Positions 43,046-52,301 are shown, counted from the stretch's first letter. The stretch: DNA of 64,000 nt from Deinococcus yavapaiensis KR-236 (GCF_003217515.1 NZ_QJSX01000001.1:1-64000); one strand, 5' to 3'. Translations and numbers: made by a program. The notes: a model not told the origin generated them from the sequence alone.

Positions 43046-45562
43046 ATGCGGAATTTCATTACAATCGGCTTGACCGCCGCGCTCGTGAGCGCGCCCCTCG
43101 CCCAAGCTCAGCAAGCGACACTCGACGACATCGTCGTCGTCGGTGCGAACGACCTGCTCGCCAACTTTCTGCGCGTGTCGCTGAGCGTTCAGCCCGGCGT
43201 ACCGTTGTCGAGCGTGAACTTGCGGGCCGTGGAACTCGAAACCGTCAACTCCGGGTTCTTCCGTTCGGCGACCGCAGAACTTCGCACGGAGAACGGACGG
43301 CAGGTCCTGAGAATCACGGTGGTGCCGAACGCCTCCATCTCGAGCGTCTCGATCACCGGCGCGAGCTTCATTCCCATCGAGCAGATCACCGCCTTTTTGG
43401 AGCAGCGACTCAACATCGCCTCGGGCGCGACCCTCAACACGGCCCGCATCGAGGAAAGCAAAGACCTGCTGCGTCAAGCGTACCGAGACAACGGCTTTCC
43501 GTTCTCGCCGGGAGTGTCCGCCGAAGTTCGACCGAGCGACGCGGGCGTCACCGTCAACTACATCATCGACGAGAAAGCCCCCGTTTCACGCGTCGAAGTG
43601 ACGGGCAACACCCAGTTGCCGAACGACGTCGTGCAGGAAGCCTTCCGTCCCCTCGTGCAAGGCGGAACCTTCAATCCGCAGGCGTATCAGCAAGGCCTCT
43701 TGGCCGTCGCCCGCGCTTACTCCGACCGAGGCTTCGCGGGCAGTGGGCCCGACGCTTCGCAAGTCACCCTCGAAAACGGCGTGCTGAAGATCGCGCTACG
43801 CGAAGTGCAAGTCGCGAGCGTCGACACGAGCGCGCTCGGAAACGTCGCGGGCGTCACCCTTACGACGCGCCAAGGCGGCTTGCTCAACCAAAACGTCCTC
43901 GCCGCCGACATTCGCAGCTTGTCCAACGCCGTCGGCAAACCCGTGACGATCCAAGTGCGCGGCGACGCGCAAAATCCCTTCCTCGCCAACGTCGCGTTCG
44001 TCGTGAGCGATCAGCAAAGCGGCCCCGTGCGCGAAATTCGCATCGCGGGCGCGACGGCCGTGCCCGTCGACGACATCGCGCGCGTGCTGTCCGTGCGCGT
44101 TGGCGACACGTTCAATCAAGAAATCGCGCAGCTCGACTACCGCAACATCCAGCGGTTGTACAACTCGCGCGGCTTCGAAATTAGCACCCGCGACCCCATC
44201 TCGTATCAAGACGGCGTCTTGACGTTCGCGATTCGCGAAGTGCGCATCGGCGGGTACGAGTTGAGCTTTCAAGGCACCCGCAACACCCAAGACCGCGTGA
44301 TCTTGCGCGAACTGCCCGACGTCGGCACGGTGTTCAACGCGAACGATTTCCGGCGTGGCATCGAGCGTCTCATTCGCACGGGCCTCGTGAAGCCGCCGCA
44401 AGTCACGAGCCGCGTCGACCCCCTCAACCCCGAGAACCTCATCTTCACGCTGGCGTTGCAAGAGCAGCAGACCGGCGTGTTCACCCCCTCGTTGTCGTAC
44501 GACACCATCAACGGCTTCTCGGGCGAGCTCGCGCTGTCGGGCAACAACTTGTTCGGCCTCGGCTACGGATACGCGGTCGGCGTCAGCGCCGCGCCGAATC
44601 CCGTCGGTGAAGTGCTGTCGGCGAACGCGCAGTTCACCATTCCGTGGTTGGACTTCGACTTCCTCGACTTCCGCCGCAACCGCACCTCCCTCACGGTGAA
44701 TCTCGCCACGACCGTCACGGCGAACAATCCGATCAACGACCCCAGCAAACCTGCCGCGCAGCAACGCACGGGGCGCGAGTACACGCAACGCGCGACGGGC
44801 GGAGGCATCTCGATCGGGCGCAGCATCACGCCGGAGCTCGCCGTGGGCTTCAACGTCTCGACGCAGTACACCACCAACCGCCTCGAGCCGCTCGCGACGG
44901 GCGAAACGAGCGACTACACCAACGAGCAGGCGAGCGCCCTCGTGCCCGAGCCGGGCCTCACGACCTTCTTCGGCGTGAGCGCCAACTACGACAACGCCAA
45001 CTCACCCGAGTTTCCCACGTCGGGCGTGCGGGCCAACAGCAGCGCCGGGTACGGCTTCGGCTCGCAAGGCACCACGGGCCTGAGCTTCACGCAACTTACG
45101 GGCGGCGCCCGCACCTACTTCGGGCTCGGCAACACCCTTCCGGACGGCACCCAGCAGCAAGCGGTCGCGCTGCGCGTCAACGGCGGCACCATCATCGGGT
45201 CCTCTCCGGCGTCGCAGCAATTCATCCTCGGTGGCTCGAACACCAACGAGGCGCTCACGCTGCGCGGTTACGACGCGGGCACCTTCGCCGGCAAGAACTT
45301 CATCTCGGCAAGCGCCGAGTACCGCTACAACTTCAACCTCAACGCGGGCTTCGCGCAAGGCTTGTACGGCGTCGTGTTCGCCGACGTCGGCGACGCCTGG
45401 AACAACGCCTCGGATTTCGGCTTGAACGTCGGGTACGGCGTCGGCGTGCAGCTCAACCTCGGCATCGGCTCGACCTTGCTGCCCGCGCTGCGCTTCGACT
45501 ACGGCTTCAGCCCCGCCAATCCGCGCGGCAAGTTCAGCTTCCGCCTCGGCAACTTCTTCTAA
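43046..45562 (+). CDS. bamA: Outer membrane assembly protein BamA (Omp85)
   Basis: An 838-residue Omp85 protein that inserts beta-barrels in the outer membrane: signal peptide (1-22, PLAQAQ), a series of POTRA domains (~25-480; repeats such as ISSVSITGASFIPIEQITAFLEQRL and VREIRIAGATAVPVDDIARVLSVRVGD), then the 16-strand barrel (~490-838) with L6 motif LTLRGYDAGTF and a final strand GKFSFRLGNFF ending in Phe. AGGAG lies 4 nt before the ATG. Confidence 0.95.
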   Translation: MRNFITIGLTAALVSAPLAQAQQATLDDIVVVGANDLLANFLRVSLSVQPGVPLSSVNLRAVELETVNSGFFRSATAELRTENGRQVLRITVVPNASISSVSITGASFIPIEQITAFLEQRLNIASGATLNTARIEESKDLLRQAYRDNGFPFSPGVSAEVRPSDAGVTVNYIIDEKAPVSRVEVTGNTQLPNDVVQEAFRPLVQGGTFNPQAYQQGLLAVARAYSDRGFAGSGPDASQVTLENGVLKIALREVQVASVDTSALGNVAGVTLTTRQGGLLNQNVLAADIRSLSNAVGKPVTIQVRGDAQNPFLANVAFVVSDQQSGPVREIRIAGATAVPVDDIARVLSVRVGDTFNQEIAQLDYRNIQRLYNSRGFEISTRDPISYQDGVLTFAIREVRIGGYELSFQGTRNTQDRVILRELPDVGTVFNANDFRRGIERLIRTGLVKPPQVTSRVDPLNPENLIFTLALQEQQTGVFTPSLSYDTINGFSGELALSGNNLFGLGYGYAVGVSAAPNPVGEVLSANAQFTIPWLDFDFLDFRRNRTSLTVNLATTVTANNPINDPSKPAAQQRTGREYTQRATGGGISIGRSITPELAVGFNVSTQYTTNRLEPLATGETSDYTNEQASALVPEPGLTTFFGVSANYDNANSPEFPTSGVRANSSAGYGFGSQGTTGLSFTQLTGGARTYFGLGNTLPDGTQQQAVALRVNGGTIIGSSPASQQFILGGSNTNEALTLRGYDAGTFAGKNFISASAEYRYNFNLNAGFAQGLYGVVFADVGDAWNNASDFGLNVGYGVGVQLNLGIGSTLLPALRFDYGFSPANPRGKFSFRLGNFF

Positions 45563-45563
45563 G

Positions 45564-45611
45564 CGAAACGAATGGAGGAGGCGCGACGTCGCGCCTCCTC
45601 CGTTCGTTTCG
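45564..45611. terminator. 24-bp near-perfect palindrome, bidirectional terminator
   Basis: The arms pair along 24 bp with one T-G wobble, core GCGCGACGTCGCGC. It lies between convergent bamA (stop 45562) and the DUF3084 gene (stop 45627). No T-tract. Confidence 0.75.
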
Positions 45612-45626
45612 TCGAAGTGTCTCAGG

Positions 45627-47522
45627 TCACGGCACCACCAGCGGGTAGAGGTCGACGTCCGCGCCGGGGCGCACGTCGCCGCGCGCTGCGATCGCCACCT
45701 TGACGCCGATTCGCCCGCCGAGGTTCGACAAGAACTCGAACGTTTCCGTGTCGCTCAGACCGCCGCCGCGAATGTTCTCGAAGGGAACGCCGCTGCGCTC
45801 CAGCGTCACGACCGCGTCCGTGACGGCGTCGAGAAGTTGCTGGCGCGCACGGGCGTAACCGACGCTCATGTCGATGGTCGTCGTGACGATCGGCGCGGCG
45901 CGGCGGTACAGCAAACGGTTGGGGTACGCTTCGACCGCGAGTTCCACGGGGTAGCCGGGAACGACGTTCGTCGCCGCGCGAAACACGACGAGCGCGGACG
46001 TGTTGAGACCGCGCAATCTCGCTTGCAACTGCGACTGCACGTCTCTGGGCAAGAAGGCGGGCGGCGCGCCTCGCGCGCCTCGTGAGGACGCCTTGGCTTG
46101 CGCGGACGCGACCGCCTCGGGCAAGTTCAGGACCGACGCCACGACGTAAGCGTCGACGAGGTCGTTTTTCGAGTAAGCGAGGTCACCCCGCGCACGGTCC
46201 GACAGTTCCGTCTGCGCGCGGCGCACGTCGTCCTGCAATCGCTGCTGCTGCACCTGCGCGCTTTGCAAATCGAGGCGCAACGACTCGTTGTCGCTCAGAA
46301 GGCGATTACGAACTTGCTGCTGAGCGCGCGCTTCTTGCAAGGCGGCGTCACGCTCGGCGCGCAGGCGGTCGCGCTCGCGCGTCAAGCGCTGGCCTTCGAC
46401 GAGGAGCGTTTGCGTCTGCTCGCCGAGGATCGCCGCGCGCTTGGCCGCCTCGGACGCCGCCTTGGCCACGTTCTCGGCGTCGAGTCGAGCTGCCTGAGCT
46501 TGCGAGGTGATGGTTCGGACTTGCTGGCGCGCGTCCGACGCTTGTTGACGCGCGAGCGCGGCTTGGCGCTGCGCCTCGGTCGATTGCTGCCGCGCGAGCG
46601 TGGCTTGACGGCGTGCGTCCTCGGCTTGACGATTGGCGACGGCCACCTGCTCGCGCGCCGCGCGAACGCGCGCCTCGGCCCCTCGCAACTGCGCGCGCGC
46701 CGACTTCAATTGCGCTTGAGCCAAGCGGGCCTGCTCACGCACGACACTCACCTCGACCCGCACCGACTCGACTTCGTCCTTCGCCGTCGCGGCGTCGGCT
46801 TGGGCGAGCTCGGCGGTCGCGCTCGCCTCGGACGCGCGAGCCTGCTCGCGCGTCGCGAGAGCCCGAGCGTCCGAGGCTTGCCGCTGCGCCTTGGAAACGC
46901 GCGCCGACGCCTGCTCGGCGGCCAATTCCAAACTGGCGCGCGCCTCTTCGAGACGAGCGAGGTCCGCCTTGGCCGTTTCGAGGTCTCCCGTGGCGTGCTG
47001 AAGGCGTTCGTTCGCGCTTCGCAAGCTCTTGGCGCTTCTTGCCGCTTGCGCTTCGAGTTCGGCGCGGCGTTTCGTGAGCGTGTCCACGCTCAAGCGCAAG
47101 CTGGCCGCCTGCGCGGCGACGCGGTCGCGTTCGGCGACCGCCGCGAGCCGTTGGCGTTCGAGTTCGCGTGATTGCCGCTCGGCTTCGTCACGTTCGCCGC
47201 GCACGACCGTCAAGGCTCGGCGCGTCTCGTCGACGGTGCGCCGCAGCGGATCGAGTTCGCCGCGCAGCACCTTCAACTCGGCGCGCAAGCGGTCGGCCTG
47301 CTCGATGTTGCGAAGGGCCTGTCGATTGAGCAGGCCGAACGCGAGGACCGACGCGAACGAAATGCCCATGCCGCTCACGACTGCCACGATCAAGGCGCTC
47401 GTCTTCGGCCGAAGTCCGAACAGCCGAACGTGCTTGCGACCGACTTTTCGGGCGATGTTGTCGGCGGCGTAAGCGACGAATCCCGACAAGACGACGACGA
47501 AGCCGAGGAACAGCAGGAACAC
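45627..47522 (-). CDS. DUF3084-type membrane coiled-coil protein
   Basis: A 631-residue protein with two membrane helices (~1-19 and ~43-66), a very long Ala/Arg/Glu/Gln-rich coiled coil (~75-430), and a globular C-terminus (~440-631) with FENIRGGGLSDTETFEFLSNLGGRIGVKVAIAARGDVRPGADVDLYPLV. This layout fits DUF3084, a family found in cyanobacteria and Deinococcus with no known role. GTG 47522 follows the LptB-like gene by 14 nt, so they likely form an operon and act at the envelope. Confidence 0.8.
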   Translation of the reverse strand: MFLLFLGFVVVLSGFVAYAADNIARKVGRKHVRLFGLRPKTSALIVAVVSGMGISFASVLAFGLLNRQALRNIEQADRLRAELKVLRGELDPLRRTVDETRRALTVVRGERDEAERQSRELERQRLAAVAERDRVAAQAASLRLSVDTLTKRRAELEAQAARSAKSLRSANERLQHATGDLETAKADLARLEEARASLELAAEQASARVSKAQRQASDARALATREQARASEASATAELAQADAATAKDEVESVRVEVSVVREQARLAQAQLKSARAQLRGAEARVRAAREQVAVANRQAEDARRQATLARQQSTEAQRQAALARQQASDARQQVRTITSQAQAARLDAENVAKAASEAAKRAAILGEQTQTLLVEGQRLTRERDRLRAERDAALQEARAQQQVRNRLLSDNESLRLDLQSAQVQQQRLQDDVRRAQTELSDRARGDLAYSKNDLVDAYVVASVLNLPEAVASAQAKASSRGARGAPPAFLPRDVQSQLQARLRGLNTSALVVFRAATNVVPGYPVELAVEAYPNRLLYRRAAPIVTTTIDMSVGYARARQQLLDAVTDAVVTLERSGVPFENIRGGGLSDTETFEFLSNLGGRIGVKVAIAARGDVRPGADVDLYPLVVP

Positions 47523-47536
47523 GGCCGCGCCCCGCT

Positions 47537-48301
47537 TTAAAGTTCGAAGTCGTCGCCGAGGTAGCGCGCCCTCACGTCCGCGTTGCGTCCGAAGCTGTCC
47601 GGGGTGCCGCTGAAGGTCACCTCGCCGTCGTACATGAGGTACACGCGGTCGGTCAGCGCCATCGTCTCGCGGACGTTGTGGTCCGTGATGAACACGCCGA
47701 GACCGCGACGCTCGCGCAGATCGCGGATGAGCCGCTGAATTTCACGCACGCTCTTCGGATCGACGCCGGTGAAAGGCTCGTCGAGCAAGATGAAGTCGGG
47801 GTCGGTCGTGAGCGCCCGCGCGATTTCCAGGCGGCGACGCTCGCCGCCCGACAGCGACAAGGCGAGGTTGTTCGCCACTCGCGTCAAGCCGAACTCGTCG
47901 AGGAGTTCGTCCGCGCGGCGCTCCTGCTCGGCCTTCGCGAGCTTTTGGTACTCCAAGATCGCCAGGAGGTTGTCGCGCGCGGTCATGCGCCGAAAGGCGC
48001 TCGGCTCTTGCGGAAGGTAGCCCAACCCGAGGCGGGCGCGGCGATGCATGGGCAGTTTCGTGACGTCCTGACCGCCCAGCGTGATGCGGCCCGCGTTGGG
48101 CCGCACGAAGCCCACCATCATGTAAAACGTCGTGGTCTTGCCCGCGCCGTTGGGACCGAACAAAGCCACGATCTCCCCGCGCGAAATCTCGAGATCCACG
48201 CCTTTCACGACGGAACGCCGACCGTAGGTCTTGAACAAGCCTTGCGCGCTCAGCGTCGGTGTTTGAACGAAGGTGCGGGTAACCGTTTCGGTGGCCGTCA
48301 T
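47537..48301 (-). CDS. lptB: ABC transporter ATP-binding protein, LptB type
   Basis: A 254-residue ATPase: Walker A GPNGAGKTTTFYMMVGFV, the LptB-like ALSLSGGERRRLEIARAL signature, DPDFILLDEPFTGVDP and ITDHNVRE (H-loop). The TTFYM after Walker A and DHNVRET are LptB hallmarks. LptB powers LPS transport; Deinococcus lacks classical LPS, so here it may move another envelope lipid. ATG 48301 is 10 nt after TAGACT; an ATG at 48331 is upstream of that box. Confidence 0.87.
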   Translation of the reverse strand: MTATETVTRTFVQTPTLSAQGLFKTYGRRSVVKGVDLEISRGEIVALFGPNGAGKTTTFYMMVGFVRPNAGRITLGGQDVTKLPMHRRARLGLGYLPQEPSAFRRMTARDNLLAILEYQKLAKAEQERRADELLDEFGLTRVANNLALSLSGGERRRLEIARALTTDPDFILLDEPFTGVDPKSVREIQRLIRDLRERRGLGVFITDHNVRETMALTDRVYLMYDGEVTFSGTPDSFGRNADVRARYLGDDFEL

Positions 48302-48311
48302 GACTGCGGCG

Positions 48312-48317
48312 AGTCTA
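48312..48317 (-). promoter_or_regulatory. -10 box of the lptB-like operon
   Basis: TAGACT on the minus strand, 10 nt before ATG 48301, so a leader of only about 3 nt. Confidence 0.45.
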
Positions 48318-48357
48318 GCACGAGCGTTCATGAGGCGCCTGCAAGGCCACGGGAAGC

Positions 48358-48363
48358 TACACT
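48358..48363 (+). promoter_or_regulatory. -10 box of deoB
   Basis: TACACT, 6 nt before ATG 48370. Confidence 0.6.
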
Positions 48364-48369
48364 GACGCC

Positions 48370-49530
48370 ATGAAGACCATCGTCGTCGTCCTCGACTCCG
48401 TCGGGGTGGGCGAACTGCCCGATGCCGCGCGTTTCACCGACGCGGGCGCGCACACCATCAACCACATCGTCGAGCGCACGAACCTTCAGCTGCCCGCCCT
48501 CGCGCGCTTGGGTCTCGGGCGCGTTCCCAGCGTGCACCTCACCGCGAGCGACGAGCAAACCGAGGTGATCGGGGCGTGGGGTCGCCTGCGCGAGGTGTCG
48601 CCCGGCAAGGACACGTCGACCGGGCACTGGGAGTTCATGGGCGTGCAGCTTCGACATCCCTTCCAAACGTTCCACGACGGCTTTCCAAAGGAAGTGATGG
48701 ACCGCTTCACGGCCGCGACCGGTCGCGGCTACCTGTGCAACAAGCCGTACAGCGGCACCGACGTGATTTGTGACTTCGGAGAAGCGCACCTGGAGACGGG
48801 CGATCCTATCGTGTACACGTCCGCCGACTCGGTCTTCCAGATCGCGGCGCACCTCGACGTCGTCCCGATCGAGCAGCTTTACCAATGGTGCGCGGCGGCG
48901 CGTGAAATTCTGCAAGGCGAGTTCGCCGTCGCGCGCGTCATCGCGCGGCCCTTTCGCGGTTCGCATCCGTTCGAGCGCGCCAACGAACTTCGCAAGGACT
49001 TCAGCCTCACCCCGCCGCGCACCGTCTTGAACGCCCTCGCCGACGCGGGGCGTGACGTGATCGGCGTTGGCAAGATCGGCGACATCTACGATCACAGCGG
49101 CCTCACCGTGGAGGTGCACACGGGCTCGAACGCCGAGGGCATCCGCGAAACGTTGCGTCTCATGCGTGAGCCGTTCGACGGCTTGCTGATGACGAACCTC
49201 GTGGACTTCGACGCGAAGTACGGCCATCGACGCGACGTGGAGGGGTACGCGGCGTGCCTCAACGAATTCGACGCCGCCCTGCCCGACCTCATGAGCGCCT
49301 TGGAGCGTGACGACGTGCTGATCTTGGTGTCCGACCACGGCAACGACCCGACGTGGAGAGGCACGGACCACACGCGCGAGTACGGTTTGCTGCTCGCGTA
49401 CGCGCCGAATCTCACGCCGCGCTTCCTCGGGGAGCGGGCGACGTTCGCGGATCTCGGTGCGACGATCGCTCAGCGGCACGGAGTTGCTTGGACGGGACCC
49501 GGCGAGAGCTTCGCGGAGGCCTTGCGGTGA
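48370..49530 (+). CDS. deoB: Phosphopentomutase
   Basis: Interconverts (deoxy)ribose 1- and 5-phosphates in nucleoside salvage. The 386-residue protein of the alkaline-phosphatase superfamily has VVLDSVGVGELPDA (metal Asp, phosphorylated-Thr region in KDTSTGHWEFMG), VGKIGDIY, NLVDFDAKYGHRRD and SDHGNDPTWRGTDHTREY (metal ligands). Two small genes are coupled downstream. Confidence 0.97.
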   Translation: MKTIVVVLDSVGVGELPDAARFTDAGAHTINHIVERTNLQLPALARLGLGRVPSVHLTASDEQTEVIGAWGRLREVSPGKDTSTGHWEFMGVQLRHPFQTFHDGFPKEVMDRFTAATGRGYLCNKPYSGTDVICDFGEAHLETGDPIVYTSADSVFQIAAHLDVVPIEQLYQWCAAAREILQGEFAVARVIARPFRGSHPFERANELRKDFSLTPPRTVLNALADAGRDVIGVGKIGDIYDHSGLTVEVHTGSNAEGIRETLRLMREPFDGLLMTNLVDFDAKYGHRRDVEGYAACLNEFDAALPDLMSALERDDVLILVSDHGNDPTWRGTDHTREYGLLLAYAPNLTPRFLGERATFADLGATIAQRHGVAWTGPGESFAEALR

Positions 49531-49937
49531 ACGCGCCGATCGTCGTCACGGACGCGGAGGTCCTGGCGTTTCTCCGGCGCCACTTGGAGGCGATCTTCGC
49601 GAGCGATTGGGAAACGTACGAAGCGACGACCGCGCCGGACTTGAGCTTGTACGAGCACTTCGTGACGCCGCACCGTCAACTTGGCCTCGACTTCCACCGA
49701 TTCATGATCGAAAACAGTTGGGCGACGACGAACGGACGCGCGCATCACGTGTCGATCTTGGAGCCGCACGTGCAAGTGCTGGCGAGCGGAAGCGTCGTCG
49801 TCGTGACGTACACGCTCGTCTTGAGCGTCGCGGGCGAGGCGGGCATCGTCCACAAGAGTACGAACGAAACGCGCGTGCTCGAGCGAAGGGAGGGCGAATG
49901 GCGAGTCGTGCACGTCCACAAGAGCCCCGCGAATTGA
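49527..49937 (+). CDS. NTF2-like (SnoaL/CaMKII-association-type) domain protein
   Basis: A 136-residue single-domain protein. It begins with the helix DAEVLAFLRRHLEAIFASDWETYEATTAPDLSLYEHFVTPHRQLGLDFHRFMI and ends with TRVLERREGEWRVVHVHKS, the pattern of the calcium/calmodulin kinase II association-domain-like NTF2 family found as stand-alone proteins in bacteria. Function unknown. GTG 49527 overlaps the deoB stop (GTGA), so it is translated with deoB. Confidence 0.75.
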   Translation: MNAPIVVTDAEVLAFLRRHLEAIFASDWETYEATTAPDLSLYEHFVTPHRQLGLDFHRFMIENSWATTNGRAHHVSILEPHVQVLASGSVVVVTYTLVLSVAGEAGIVHKSTNETRVLERREGEWRVVHVHKSPAN

Positions 49938-50572
49938 CGCGCGACGTGCGCCCCGAGACGTTCACCCTCGTCCTCACCCTCGGCGGTCGTCCCGCCGGGG
50001 AGATGGCGTGGCACGTGGCCCTCGACCGCGGTCTGCTCGTCGCGCGCGTCACGACGGACTTCGGGGGGGTCCTGCCGGATTTACGGCGCGTGCAGACGTC
50101 GAAGATGCATCCTCAGCGACTCGTCTCCCTCGGTTACGCGGAGGGAGACGGAAAGCGCGCGACCTTCGAGTCCCTGCCGGACGACAAGACGGCGCTGCTC
50201 ACTGTGCGACAAGGACGCGACGAGGCGAGCGCGCCGCTCGTGACCGACCTGCACGACCCCATCTCGTTGCTGTGGTGGCTGCGGTCCTTGCAAGACGAGG
50301 ACCGAGCGGAAGTCCGAATGGTCGGCGGCCGCGCCATCGTGCGGCGCCTCGCGAACGACACGGTGAACGGCGTCGCCGCCGTCGTCTACGAGATTCGCCC
50401 GGGCGGGGCCCTCGTTCACGTCGAGGACGCGCCGGAACGCCGTCTGCTCAGGCTCGTGCAGCCCACCGATTTCGGTCCGATCGACGCCACGTTGCGAGAA
50501 GACCGACCTCGCCGAACGCCCGAGCCGCGCCAGGAAAAGCGCGGCGAGCCCAGCCGCAGGCGACGGCGCTGA
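49898..50572 (+). CDS. Hypothetical protein, 224 aa
   Basis: Starts within the previous gene: ATG 49898 has AGGGAGG 4 nt upstream and overlaps it by 40 bp; a later TTG (~49932) is possible. The body is beta-rich (FTLVLTLGGRPAGEMAWHVAL, RVTTDFGG, LPDDKTALLTVRQG, DPISLLWWLRSL, GVAAVVYEIRPGGALVHVED) and resembles the DUF3108/lipoprotein-carrier-like beta sheet, but without a signal peptide. A very basic tail closes it. Function unknown. Confidence 0.6.
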   Translation: MASRARPQEPRELTRDVRPETFTLVLTLGGRPAGEMAWHVALDRGLLVARVTTDFGGVLPDLRRVQTSKMHPQRLVSLGYAEGDGKRATFESLPDDKTALLTVRQGRDEASAPLVTDLHDPISLLWWLRSLQDEDRAEVRMVGGRAIVRRLANDTVNGVAAVVYEIRPGGALVHVEDAPERRLLRLVQPTDFGPIDATLREDRPRRTPEPRQEKRGEPSRRRRR

Positions 50573-51000
50573 CTCAAGGAGGCGGTCGGAGGCGACGGGA
50601 GAAATCGGGCCACGCTCAAGTCGAGGTGAACGCGGCCCGAAAGGCTAGTTTTCGGCCAGGCCTATCCCTATATGGTGCGTTTCGAGTTCGTGTTCGGCTA
50701 CCGAGAAGAATCTCGAGCGCCCTTCAAGGGACGTGACGAGCAAGTCGCGCTTCATAGCGTTCGGTGCTACGCGGGAGCAGTCGGTCCGTTAATGCTTTCC
50801 TACGCCCAGAAAGTCGCCGACGTCCGTGTTCCTTCGGGCGGTTTGAGTGCCAGGCCGCCTTAGAGGCCTTCGCCCGGCTCGGCGTGACTGCCGGGCAAGA
50901 AGGGCCGCGTTTGAACCACCGTCTCGGCCAACCGGGAATGTCCTTCGTGCGGGTGCGGTTCGCCTTCATGTGAAGCGCGAGGGGGCGTCGCCCTTCGGCG
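50573..51000. other. Intergenic region with a likely decayed small gene
   Basis: 428 bp between the 224-aa gene and kdpD. The left 100 bp is featureless apart from a weak repeat near 50638-50662; the rest holds the frameshifted gene listed at 50672. No T-tract terminator seen. Confidence 0.5.
50672..50973 (+). pseudogene. Possible frameshifted gene for a ~100-aa beta-rich protein
   Basis: Frame A from ATG 50672 gives MVRFEFVFGYREESRAPF... to SYAQKVADVRVPSGG, then stops at 50863. Frame B, one base back, continues with RFECQAALEAFARLGVTAG... and ends FVRVRFAFM at 50973. Joined near 50836-50845 they make one plausible protein with matching first and last strands. This would need a -1 shift, real or a sequencing error. 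A TATCCC box is 6 nt before GTG 50675. No family recognised. Confidence 0.35.
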
Positions 51001-52104
51001 TCACTCCCGCGTCAGTACGTACACGTCCACGCCGGAGGTTTCTCGCAGGACCGTGTGGATGACGGAGCCTCGCAAAAGCTCTTGAAAACGCGAGCGGCTC
51101 GATTCGCCCAGCACGACTTGCGTGACGTGATGTTCGCGCACGAACTGCACGAGGGTCCGGCCGACGCCCCCTCGGTTCTTGAGGGTGTGGAAGGTGCCGC
51201 CGAGATCCTCGGTCGACGCCTTGAAAGCCTCCAGAAGTTTGCTTTCGTCGCGGCCGAGCTTGCCCGTTTCGACGTACACGATGTGAAGGTCGCCGTTGAA
51301 GCGTGAGGCGATGCGACCGCCTCGGCGGATGAGGCGGCCCGACTCGGGTTCGGCGCTGATCGCGACGAGAATGCGCTCGCGCACGAGTTGAGCCTGGTCG
51401 GCATCCTCGCCTTGCACGGCGTCGGCCACTTGCCGCAACGCGAGTTCACGAAGCGCCGTGAGGTTCTCGTCGGTGAAGAAGTTCTTGAGCGCCTGGTCGA
51501 CCTTGTCGGGCGAGTAGATCTTCCCGGCGCGGATGCGTTCGCGCAGCAGTTGCGGCGTGACATCCACGAGGATGACCTCGTCGGCGTCCGCCACGATTTG
51601 ATCGGGCAATCTCTCCTTGACCCGTACGCCCGTGATCTTGGCGACGAGGTCGTTGAGGCTCTCGAGGTGTTGGATGTTGACGGTGGAAATGACGTCGATA
51701 CCCGCGTCGAGAAGTTCGCGTACGTCCTCGTAGCGGCGGGCGTTGCGACTGTCGGGCGCGTTGGCGTGCGCGAGGTCGTCGACCATGACGACGTCGGGAT
51801 GCAGCTTCAGCAGACCGTCGAGATCGAGTTCGGTGAGTCGGGTTCCCTTGTACTCGAGTTCGCGCCGGGGAAAGACTGGCAGCCCGCGCGCCGCCTCTTG
51901 CGTTTCGGCGCGTCCGTGCGTTTCCAAGATGCCCACGACGGCGTTCTTGCCGAGCGAGAAGAGCTCTCGGATTTCGCCGAGGGCGCGGTAGGTCTTGCCG
52001 ACTCCGGCGGCCATCCCGACGAAGATTTTGTGATGGCCGCGGCGCGCGGGCTCGGCGGCGGGCGCGTTCTCGGTCGGGGAGCGCGCTTCCAGAGAATCTG
52101 GCAT
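51001..52104 (-). CDS. KdpD sensor module without kinase (KdpD-N plus Usp)
   Basis: A 367-residue protein with only the N-terminal half of KdpD: Walker A GMAAGVGKTYRAL, the Walker B/KdpD motif MVDDLAHANAPDSRN, TVNIQHLESLND, then a universal-stress-protein domain (~230-367, ILVAISAEPESGRLIRRGG...VVLGESSRSRFQELLRGSV). The four membrane helices and the histidine kinase are missing. Such truncated KdpDs are known in cyanobacteria and Deinococcus and may control KdpFABC, which is not in this window. ATG 52104 lies 7 nt after TACAAT. Confidence 0.88.
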   Translation of the reverse strand: MPDSLEARSPTENAPAAEPARRGHHKIFVGMAAGVGKTYRALGEIRELFSLGKNAVVGILETHGRAETQEAARGLPVFPRRELEYKGTRLTELDLDGLLKLHPDVVMVDDLAHANAPDSRNARRYEDVRELLDAGIDVISTVNIQHLESLNDLVAKITGVRVKERLPDQIVADADEVILVDVTPQLLRERIRAGKIYSPDKVDQALKNFFTDENLTALRELALRQVADAVQGEDADQAQLVRERILVAISAEPESGRLIRRGGRIASRFNGDLHIVYVETGKLGRDESKLLEAFKASTEDLGGTFHTLKNRGGVGRTLVQFVREHHVTQVVLGESSRSRFQELLRGSVIHTVLRETSGVDVYVLTRE

Positions 52105-52111
52105 GACGGAC

Positions 52112-52117
52112 ATTGTA
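52112..52117 (-). promoter_or_regulatory. -10 box of the KdpD-like gene
   Basis: TACAAT on the minus strand, 7 nt before ATG 52104; an ATG at 52113 overlaps the box and is therefore unlikely. Confidence 0.6.
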
Positions 52118-52301
52118 GCGCTTGCACCGACGAATGAGGAGCGTCACACGAAACGAGCTTGAAAAGTCGTGAGGAGATGCGACAAACTTAGACGTATCTC
52201 ATGGAGTCGGGCACTGCCCGCGCTACCATGAAAAGGCGTTAGGAAAGCGCCGCGCCTGCACTTTCGCGTTCGCAGCGTGGCCGCGGACCTCAAGGAGTGG
52301 T

